Positions 1 to 4,689 of a stretch of DNA of 5,395 nt are shown here, one piece after another. Each line of letters begins with the position of its first letter. The stretch's first letter is position 1. The stretch is from Ardenticatenia bacterium (GTDB lineage Bacteria > Chloroflexota > Anaerolineae > Promineifilales > Promineifilaceae). Where the stretch lies: the NCBI GenBank assembly GCA_014237545.1, contig JAACJX010000211.1, positions 1,275 through 6,669 on the forward strand, read 5' to 3'. Position numbers and translations under genes: made by a program. Under the pieces are notes generated by a model. That model was not told where the DNA came from. It saw nothing but the letters and a program-made list of their open reading frames with translations, and did no database searches.

Positions 1-57
1 CTGCAAACGGTGCGCGGTTTTGGCTATCGGCTGGCGGCGCGTTCGGATGAGCGGTGA
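1..57 (+). CDS. OmpR/PhoB-family response regulator, C-terminal end (partial)
   Basis: Only the last 18 codons and the TGA stop (55-57) are in the window. The peptide contains TVRGFGYRL, the hallmark of the C-terminal beta-hairpin wing of OmpR/PhoB winged-helix DNA-binding domains, followed by a short polar tail. The protein would be a transcription factor activated by phosphorylation from a histidine kinase. The kinase at 4690 is on the same strand and of PhoR type, so it is the natural partner, although a 4.6-kb block of opposite-strand genes now separates them. The receiver domain lies outside the window, so calling it PhoB itself would be a guess. Family assignment is firm; the exact regulator is unknown. 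Confidence 0.85.
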   Translation: MQTVRGFGYRLAARSDER

Positions 58-60
58 TCG
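55..60. repeat. TGATCG, left-edge copy of a 6-bp repeat bracketing the cassette
   Basis: TGATCG overlaps the regulator stop codon here and recurs at 4691-4696, inside the kinase start (ATGATCG). Removing 61-4696 would leave regulator-stop/GTG-start overlap (GTGATCG) running into the kinase reading frame, a typical layout for a regulator-kinase operon. This fits a small target duplication or microhomology junction, but six bases can match by chance and no terminal inverted repeats were found. Confidence 0.35.
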
Positions 61-63
61 AAC

Positions 64-108
64 TGTATAGCAGGGGAACCATATCATCTCCTGTTGCAAA
101 TAGAATAT
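64..108 (-). pseudogene. Vestigial start of a second membrane-protein gene (truncated duplicate)
   Basis: Bases 64-108 match 3222-3266 at 40 of 45 positions, including 25 consecutive identical bases (72-96). The matched part is the translation start of the membrane-protein gene at 2701-3240: Shine-Dalgarno AGGAG (92-88), the same 5-nt spacer, ATG (82-80), then codons for MVPLL. After about six codons the similarity stops and the frame reads unrelated sequence (YSS...) antisense through the response regulator end. It lies 32 bases downstream of the lipoprotein stop, where the next gene of the cassette would begin. I read it as the remnant of a tandem second module whose remainder was lost, with the breakpoint at about 60-64. 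It is not expected to make a functional product. Confidence 0.75.
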
Positions 109-114
109 GGCTTG

Positions 115-549
115 CTATTTAGCCGCTGGTGTAACTGTTGCCGGGATTACTATGTCTCCCACAAGCCAAAAAGCGCCCGCCCCGCCCTTCGAGCAATGTG
201 CGGGCGTGCGTTGGCGTACTTGCTCATCCAGACTAGGATACGATACTTCGCCGCCTCCAACTTGCACTGTCTCTCCGCTGCGCCATACGATCTTCTCGCC
301 TGTGAACTCGTCTCTGATCTCAACCATGTCTTCTTTGATGTCGACTGTAAAATCGGGCGGCCATACAAGTAAGTAGTCATTAATTCGCAGACATTCATTT
401 TCTATCGTTAGCTCGCCAACCATCTCAGCCAATAAACGCGCTGAAATAATCGGCGGTGTTGCAACAGAAGTGGGAACTTGGGGTTCATGGGGTTTTGTAC
501 CACAGGCTGTTAAACCAAGTAATACCAAAATAAAAAAGGTAACTTTCAT
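115..549 (-). CDS. Small secreted lipoprotein, 144 aa, unnamed family
   Basis: The start at 549 (MKVTFF) is chosen over an in-frame ATG at 582 because it gives a textbook lipoprotein signal: a short n-region, hydrophobic residues 4-14, and lipobox LTAC with Cys16 as the lipidated residue. A purine-rich GAGAGA lies just upstream. The mature part has a disordered Pro/Thr linker (20-35), then a compact beta-rich domain: GELTIENECLRI (45-56), LVWPPDF (61-67), GETVQVGGGEV (92-102) and FWLVGDI (127-133). Cys53 and Cys119 could form a disulfide. This motif order resembles a small-domain family I recall from exported proteins of Chloroflexota and other bacteria, for which I know no function. It is the last intact gene of the cassette, after the protease, with an imperfect inverted repeat directly upstream. 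It could be an envelope-anchored binding partner of the protease, but nothing in the sequence shows that. Confidence 0.8.
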   Translation of the reverse strand: MKVTFFILVLLGLTACGTKPHEPQVPTSVATPPIISARLLAEMVGELTIENECLRINDYLLVWPPDFTVDIKEDMVEIRDEFTGEKIVWRSGETVQVGGGEVSYPSLDEQVRQRTPAHCSKGGAGAFWLVGDIVIPATVTPAAK

Positions 550-563
550 AGTCTCTCGCAGAG

Positions 564-614
564 CATGGCTATAATGGAGCACATGTGATCGTCATATTTC
601 CCATTACAGCCATG
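564..614 (-). other. Intergenic RNA hairpin between protease and lipoprotein genes
   Basis: CATGGCTATAATGG (564-577) and CCATTACAGCCATG (601-614) form a 14-bp stem with a 23-nt loop. The single mismatch (571/607) is A-C in + strand RNA but a U-G wobble in - strand RNA, so the stem is fully paired only in the transcript of the flanking genes. The loop contains the palindrome CACATGTG (580-587). No U-run follows, so it is not a canonical terminator. Its lower edge is 14 nt from the lipoprotein start, so it could affect initiation or stabilise the upstream mRNA. Confidence 0.6.
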
Positions 615-632
615 CAGATGCATGCTTATTGG

Positions 633-1781
633 TCAGTTGGTGAGGATGTTAACACCGAGAATATTGTAGATATGGTCTACAGGCCCGTAAATGGTCTGAT
701 TGCCATACTTCAAAGTAGTTGTGCCATAGGCCACGTTATTCTGGAACCATGGCCCTCCACTGTCTCCGCCTTCGACATTTACATTTACACGAACATTGAC
801 GCCGTCGAAGTTCTTGTCCTGAATGAAGCCACACGCGAAACCAGTGGTCTTACCATACTTGCAAACATACTCGCCAACGTACTGGCTAGCACGGAACTTT
901 ACGAAGTAAATCGCCTGTGCGTAAGTTCCGGTCCAAACCAAGTTCCTGGCGTTTAGGGGAGGATCTGCACGATTCCACTGAATGTCATACATGCCCCCAG
1001 TCGTTCCTCCCATCCAAGATAGGTAATAACCGTTCCAGGACTGTCCGTCTGCGCAGTGTCCGGCTGTGGTAACGCCCCTATCGCCTGTGCTTGCCTTATG
1101 CACTGAAAATCCACTTGTACATGTCGAAAGAGCCAAACCGCCATAAATATCGACGACATCCTGTGGAAGTTCGTCAACGCGAACAATTCTCACCTCCGGA
1201 GGTAATTCAGCATTCATATTGTGAATATCAGTGGTCAGTTGCTTCTCATCAAGGACGTACAACTCCGCTAGGTTCTCGTTGATGCTGATGCCGGAACTAA
1301 ATCGAATTCCGAGCTTAGCGACCATCTCGGCCGCCTGAGCACGCGCAAATTCCAGTTCCTTGATGGTAAACGTCGCTTCGCGCAACTCAATCAGCTTGCT
1401 TAGCGTCGCATCGGTAAGGTAGGGCGTCAGTATCCCCCTGTCAACCTCGGTGAGGCGTACGATAATTCTAAAGTCGGGCTGATGCTGTACTTGGAGGCCA
1501 GCATAGATTGCCGCCTCCTTTTCAGCTAATGTAGCCTCGAGATTACCGATGCTGTCTTGCAACTTGAGGCGAAACATTGCCTCTTTGATGTCTACTCCGA
1601 CGGTCGAAGCGTAGGCGGCTGCGCTATCAGCAAGCACCTGTTCACGCGAAGCAATAGGCCCTTCACCGTCCAAGATTGGTGCAGCGAGGGTCGTTGTTGA
1701 ATTCCTCACAGGAGTAGCAAGCAACAACACAATCGTTGCAAAGACTGTAATCGAACGAACAACTTTGAGATTGAGTAACAT
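633..1781 (-). CDS. Secreted trypsin-like serine protease (S1, streptogrisin/alpha-lytic type) with pro-region
   Basis: This is a 382-aa precursor of an extracellular endopeptidase. Residues 8-24 are a hydrophobic export signal, with a possible cleavage site near LAA (32-34). Residues 40-205 form an Ala/Glu-rich, partly helical region that reads like the folding pro-segment of alpha-lytic/streptogrisin proteases. The catalytic domain starts near 215. The triad is visible: His242 in TTAGHC, Asp266 in MYDIQW, and Ser341 in GGDSGGPW. Cys221-Cys243 and Cys307-Cys317 are at the positions of the conserved disulfides of this subfamily. The C-terminal strand and helix (363-382) appear complete, with no added binding domain. 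The start is fixed by a strong AGGAGG (1792-1787) 5 nt upstream. All catalytic residues are intact, so it should be active. Substrate preference cannot be read reliably from the sequence. It is the only enzyme in the cassette. Confidence 0.93.
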   Translation of the reverse strand: MLLNLKVVRSITVFATIVLLLATPVRNSTTTLAAPILDGEGPIASREQVLADSAAAYASTVGVDIKEAMFRLKLQDSIGNLEATLAEKEAAIYAGLQVQHQPDFRIIVRLTEVDRGILTPYLTDATLSKLIELREATFTIKELEFARAQAAEMVAKLGIRFSSGISINENLAELYVLDEKQLTTDIHNMNAELPPEVRIVRVDELPQDVVDIYGGLALSTCTSGFSVHKASTGDRGVTTAGHCADGQSWNGYYLSWMGGTTGGMYDIQWNRADPPLNARNLVWTGTYAQAIYFVKFRASQYVGEYVCKYGKTTGFACGFIQDKNFDGVNVRVNVNVEGGDSGGPWFQNNVAYGTTTLKYGNQTIYGPVDHIYNILGVNILTN

Positions 1782-1816
1782 TCTGACCTCCTTTTGTCTG
1801 TTTAGTGGGATTCAAT

Positions 1817-1844
1817 CCAGCGCGCGCTGGTGACCTACCAGCGC
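1817..1844 (-). other. Overlapping palindrome and hairpin upstream of the protease gene
   Basis: CCAGCGCGCGCTGG (1817-1830) is a perfect 14-bp palindrome. Its right half also pairs with a third arm: GCGCTGGT (1824-1831) with ACCAGCGC (1837-1844), an 8-bp stem with a 5-nt loop. The middle arm can therefore pair either way. There is no U-run on either side. It sits in the 97-nt gap between the 265-aa gene and the protease gene, about 25 nt upstream of the protease Shine-Dalgarno. A leader structure, mRNA-stability element or protein operator are all possible. Confidence 0.55.
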
Positions 1845-1878
1845 CTTTATTCCGCGCGACATGCAATTATGGGCGATG

Positions 1879-2676
1879 TTAGTGCGAGGATTCTCTTTGC
1901 ATCAAGCCCAGATGATAGAGATTCCACGCCACCGGCGCTCGATAAATATCGGTAAAACCGGTTCGGAGAAGCTCTTGTCGAACGCTTTTAGCTACGCCGG
2001 CCGCGGCCAGTGCCTCATCCGTCAACCTGGCTTCCAAAAACAGTTGCATGACATCTATCATGTATACGCGTTGATCTGCTTTCATTTCAGAAATGCGATT
2101 TACTGGAACCATACCATCCACCTCGACCCAACCTACAAACTCCGCGCCGTCATTGTATTCCTGGGAGATGCTCGTGGTGGTCATGTTGAAATATTCGCCC
2201 GGCACCAGCTCTGTGTCCGAAGGGCTGCCCTGGATGGTGGCAATTTTCCCATCAGGTTCCAGCATATAGATGGTGTAAAACTTGACGCCAATATCATATC
2301 GATCCGCAAATTCAGTGAACTCCGCTTGGCTCAAGGGGCGGCTAAAGGTGATTCTTGCCGGAATGCTGCCCATTGCAGGCATATTTTGGAGAACCCTGAC
2401 CAGCTCCCGGTTATTGAATTCCCGGAATTTCTCAATGCCGGCCCTGCTATTCTGATCATATTCGATCATGCCGTTGGCTTCGTTGGCCAGATTGTCTACC
2501 CCAATCACATATGATACTTCTGAAATCTCGTCCTCTACCGAAAGAACAAGAGTTCCATCCTCTTGCGGGCGTGCCGTTTCGTCCCGACTAAACATGGTAA
2601 ACCCGGAGGTAATAACAAGAATAGCCAATACCAATAAAGTCCATTTGCTCTTGAGAGTTCTACTGTAGTTAGCCAT
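1879..2676 (-). CDS. Membrane-anchored exported protein, 265 aa, unknown function
   Basis: I do not recognise the family. A basic n-region (RTLKSK) and one hydrophobic segment (12-29) make a signal anchor with the bulk outside; there is no lipobox and no cysteine in the whole protein. Residues 30-50 are polar and acidic. Residues 80-150 are the most structured part: a helix (EKFREFNNRELVRVLQ) followed by ARITFSRPLSQAEFTEFADRY and a strand with IGVKFYTIYMLE. This beta-alpha-beta order resembles the small ferredoxin-like pro-segments/inhibitors of serine proteases (I9 type), but I cannot show homology. Residues 210-255 are helical. The start at 2676 has AAGGA (2690-2686) at a 9-nt spacing. The gene lies 24 nt after the membrane-protein stop and directly before the protease gene, so it is very likely co-transcribed with both. 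An inhibitor or chaperone of the protease is an inference from position and this loose resemblance. Confidence 0.75.
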   Translation of the reverse strand: MANYSRTLKSKWTLLVLAILVITSGFTMFSRDETARPQEDGTLVLSVEDEISEVSYVIGVDNLANEANGMIEYDQNSRAGIEKFREFNNRELVRVLQNMPAMGSIPARITFSRPLSQAEFTEFADRYDIGVKFYTIYMLEPDGKIATIQGSPSDTELVPGEYFNMTTTSISQEYNDGAEFVGWVEVDGMVPVNRISEMKADQRVYMIDVMQLFLEARLTDEALAAAGVAKSVRQELLRTGFTDIYRAPVAWNLYHLGLMQRESSH

Positions 2677-2700
2677 TGCTTACATTCCTTACAAGCCCCT

Positions 2701-3240
2701 TCATAGACGCAGGAAAGCAATAACCTGTCTTTGCCGGACAAGGGCGAAAAGAGCAAAAACGTAAGTCACCAACACAATGGCGCCATGGATGCATATGCCT
2801 GTAAAAGAGGATGCCCGGCCATTATCCATTACGACCAATATCCAGAAGAAGAGCGAATTAACCCATGTGGAAAAGATGAATACAGGTGTCGCTTGTGGAC
2901 GATTGGCAAGGGCAACGGCCACGGGTACCAACAAAAAGGGCATCGCATACAAAACACCCAGCGCCAGACGGGGAACCGGCAGTAAATAGACGGCCGCTCG
3001 TAAAAAGCCGAACACATAGCTGCTCCAGGTCGGGATAGAATCGTCATAGGCTTGTGGCGTGTTCATTGCGATCTGCCATAGCTCGGCCAGAGAGGCAAGC
3101 CACATAACGATAAGCATCCACGATAGAATAAAGCCGACCCTTGCGAACAGTTTGGGCAGATTTTTCCGTCGGTTCTGATTGAACCAGATGAAATTGAGCA
3201 CAACAGCCAGGGAAAAGATTATGAGTAGTAGGGGAACCAT
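2701..3240 (-). CDS. Small polytopic membrane protein, 179 aa, unknown function
   Basis: This is an integral membrane protein with about five or six hydrophobic segments: 3-19, 34-56, 74-89, 92-112, 118-137 and 147-168. A basic loop, NQNRRKNLPK (21-30), follows the first, suggesting an outside N-terminus and a cytoplasmic first loop. The loop at 58-72 (MNTPQAYDDSIPTW) is polar. There are no catalytic motifs and only one Cys (150, in a membrane segment). An in-frame ATG lies at 3285, but the start at 3240 is preferred: AGGAG (3250-3246) is 5 nt upstream, and the same Shine-Dalgarno, spacer and start are preserved in the duplicate remnant at 64-108, which shows that this is the conserved start. 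The next gene follows after 24 nt. It may anchor or export another cassette protein; no family was recognised. Confidence 0.8.
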   Translation of the reverse strand: MVPLLLIIFSLAVVLNFIWFNQNRRKNLPKLFARVGFILSWMLIVMWLASLAELWQIAMNTPQAYDDSIPTWSSYVFGFLRAAVYLLPVPRLALGVLYAMPFLLVPVAVALANRPQATPVFIFSTWVNSLFFWILVVMDNGRASSFTGICIHGAIVLVTYVFALFALVRQRQVIAFLRL

Positions 3241-3266
3241 ATCATCTCCTGTTGAAAATAGGATAT
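3222..3266. repeat. Intact copy of the 45-bp direct repeat (membrane-protein start region)
   Basis: This copy matches 64-108 in the same orientation with 40 of 45 bases identical, at an offset of 3158 bp. It covers the Shine-Dalgarno and first codons of the membrane-protein gene. The span between copies is exactly one cassette unit: membrane protein, 265-aa protein, protease, lipoprotein. That is what a tandem duplication followed by loss of one unit would leave. Confidence 0.8.
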
Positions 3267-3280
3267 CGGCCCAGGTATTA

Positions 3281-3318
3281 AGCACCCTGCCACAAGAAGA
3301 ACAGGGTGACAGGGTGCT
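3281..3318 (-). other. Intergenic hairpin with two competing left arms
   Basis: AGCACCCTG (3281-3289) and CAGGGTGCT (3310-3318) form a perfect 9-bp stem with a 20-nt loop. The loop holds a second copy of the arm, CAGGGTG (3302-3308), that can pair with the same partner for 7 bp in a tighter hairpin. In the cassette mRNA this lies after the 349-aa gene and before the membrane-protein gene. No U-run follows, so termination would be weak at best. A processing or stability element separating the first gene from the other four is possible. Confidence 0.55.
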
Positions 3319-3372
3319 ATCGATATTTCATGCAATAGATTTAGCGGGCATTACCAAGGTATAGAAATAGTG

Positions 3373-4422
3373 CTACGGACGCCATTTTGTGGCACCACGC
3401 AATGCATTTCCTGTAGTGCTGCAACCAACCGGCCATCCCCATGTAACTGATATTTCGCCATATTGAACTCTATTGAAATTGCCGGACCAAGACCCTCTCA
3501 ACTGAGGATTTTTGCCCAAAACACATTGAGCAGAGCTCGTATTTGCCGATATCACGCCGTAATGGGGTGTACTACCCATATAATAGCTTACGAAGATATC
3601 ACAATCGCTCTGATCATGTGCCTTTGCTTCTGCCCATGAAGAGCCTGTATTTCCTGAAAAAGCGCTGGACTGTGATGGCCAATTGTCTATCGTATAAGTA
3701 GTTGTACAGTCTGCCAAAGGTGTAGGATTTAGGCTGAGATCAATGGACTGTTCATCATCAAGGGCATAGTATTCCAAGAAATTATCTACAAACTTTTGAG
3801 AAGGGTTAAATAGTTTTGCTTCCGTATCTTCTATGAAGGGAATGATTTGGTCACGGTACTCCAGGTATTCTTGGGTGAAAGAACCATCTCCATCACCTCT
3901 CATAATTGCATTCAGAACCATCCCCAGCTCTTTTATATAAGCTTTATCACTCTCGCTTAACCTCTTGGAGTTTTGTGTTTCTGATCCTTTGGCAAAGAGG
4001 CTTTCCGTAACAATCTCAATTAATTTATACTCCTGGGCAAGTGTGATACTTGATGCTGTTTCAGTATCAGATGCAACAGGTGGGAACATCGCATTCTGTA
4101 CTTGATTGATAGCCTCGATAGAATCCAGGAAATAACGAAGATCATTTCCCCGTAAATTCCATATCTCTTGCATTTTTGGATCTTGGCTAATGTCGTAGTT
4201 ATCGGGTATCTCCTCGAATCTGTAACGTACAGCAAGCATCCAGACATTGAACAGTAAATCCATATTTGGGGGTTCTTCACTCTTGACAATTTCTGGTTGT
4301 CCTGGCTCTATTTGCATTCTTTGTGCAAAAATCGCGGGCGGATTTAGCACAAAACCACTCGATAACAACAGAGCGAAAAGTAGCAGAACTTTGAAAGTTA
4401 TTATTAAATCATGTGTTTTCAT
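3373..4422 (-). CDS. Secreted protein, 349 aa, with four-cysteine C-terminal region, unknown function
   Basis: No family was recognised. A signal peptide is clear: MKTH n-region, hydrophobic residues 7-26 (IITFKVLLLFALLLSSGFVL), and a cleavage site near AIFAQ (30-34). Residues 35-230 are mostly polar and helical, with acidic stretches (LEYRDQIIPFIEDTEAK, 187-203). Residues 235-349 differ: rich in Ser, Thr, Gly, Trp and Tyr, probably beta-stranded, with the only four cysteines (239, 274, 300, 334), enough for two disulfides. It could be a binding module on a helical stalk. The start at 4422 has AGGAG 6-7 nt upstream, but another well-placed in-frame start exists at 4512. This gene is noticeably AT-richer than the kinase (the 60 bases at 3781-3840 are 32% GC, against 63% at 4801-4860). 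It heads the cassette, 132 nt from the next gene. A -10-like TATAAA (4539-4534) lies upstream without a good -35. Confidence 0.8.
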   Translation of the reverse strand: MKTHDLIITFKVLLLFALLLSSGFVLNPPAIFAQRMQIEPGQPEIVKSEEPPNMDLLFNVWMLAVRYRFEEIPDNYDISQDPKMQEIWNLRGNDLRYFLDSIEAINQVQNAMFPPVASDTETASSITLAQEYKLIEIVTESLFAKGSETQNSKRLSESDKAYIKELGMVLNAIMRGDGDGSFTQEYLEYRDQIIPFIEDTEAKLFNPSQKFVDNFLEYYALDDEQSIDLSLNPTPLADCTTTYTIDNWPSQSSAFSGNTGSSWAEAKAHDQSDCDIFVSYYMGSTPHYGVISANTSSAQCVLGKNPQLRGSWSGNFNRVQYGEISVTWGWPVGCSTTGNALRGATKWRP

Positions 4423-4524
4423 TATAGTCTCCTGTGCAATTTTGTAATTTCTAAAGGTTGATAATGGCAGGTATAGAAAGGTCGCTATCATCAGCCTAAC
4501 TGATCGATTCATCGTCATCTCCTC
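4423..4524 (-). other. In-frame upstream start with its own ribosome binding site
   Basis: GAGGAG (4524-4519), a 6-nt spacer and ATG (4512-4510) form a strong initiation site 90 nt upstream of, and in frame with, the start at 4422, with no stop between. Use of it would add 30 residues (MNRSVRLMIATFLYLPLS...), which themselves look like the beginning of a signal peptide. This may be an alternative start, or the remnant start of another secreted-protein gene fused upstream. Confidence 0.5.
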
Positions 4525-4587
4525 GTGGATAGATTTATAGCCACCCTGGTTGAGGAAACTCTCGATATGACTACTCTACCATGCGAA

Positions 4588-4638
4588 TGTCACAGCCATG
4601 TCACAGTTGTGTTACAGTTGTGTAAACGACAGGTGAAC
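4588..4638 (+). promoter_or_regulatory. Candidate PhoB/OmpR-type operator: five heptamers at 11-bp spacing
   Basis: On the + strand, TGTCACA (4588), TGTCACA (4599), TGTTACA (4610), TGTAAAC (4621) and GGTGAAC (4632) begin exactly 11 bp apart, each with a 4-bp spacer (GCCA, GTTG, GTTG, GACA). Direct heptamer repeats at one-turn spacing are how PhoB-type dimers bind; the E. coli Pho box half-site is CTGTCAT, close to the first two copies. It lies between the divergent 349-aa gene and the kinase gene, so it could control either or both. A regulator of this family ends at position 57 and would be the obvious binder. The phosphate link is inference. Confidence 0.65.
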
Positions 4639-4652
4639 GTCGGCCGGTTACA

Positions 4653-4681
4653 TTGCCGGGGCCGCTTGCCACCGGTATAGT
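4653..4681 (+). promoter_or_regulatory. Candidate sigma-70-type promoter for the histidine kinase
   Basis: TTGCCG (4653-4658) matches the -35 consensus at 4 of 6 positions, and TATAGT (4676-4681) matches the -10 at 5 of 6, with a 17-bp spacer. Transcription would begin around 4688-4690, at or next to the kinase ATG, giving a leaderless or nearly leaderless mRNA. This fits the lack of a Shine-Dalgarno there. The heptamer array ends 14 bp upstream of the -35. Confidence 0.45.
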
Positions 4682-4689
4682 CCGGATTG

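Noticed and set aside
570..575. A perfect TATAAT on the + strand
   Set aside because: It sits inside the arm of the 564-614 inverted repeat, has no clear -35, and leads into no + strand gene.
585..956. A 123-codon open frame on the + strand
   Set aside because: It is antisense to the catalytic domain of the serine protease, whose intact triad shows which strand is coding.
1861..2514. A 217-codon open frame on the + strand
   Set aside because: It lies antisense to the 265-aa gene, has no Shine-Dalgarno, and its translation shows no signal or coherent domain. The opposite strand has a signal anchor and operon spacing.
3241..3372. Rho-independent terminator after the 349-aa gene
   Set aside because: The 9-bp hairpin is present, but its loop is long and no U-run follows on the transcribed strand, so only a hairpin was recorded.
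4020..4289. An 89-codon open frame on the - strand
   Set aside because: It is an alternative frame within the 349-aa secreted-protein gene, without its own ribosome site.
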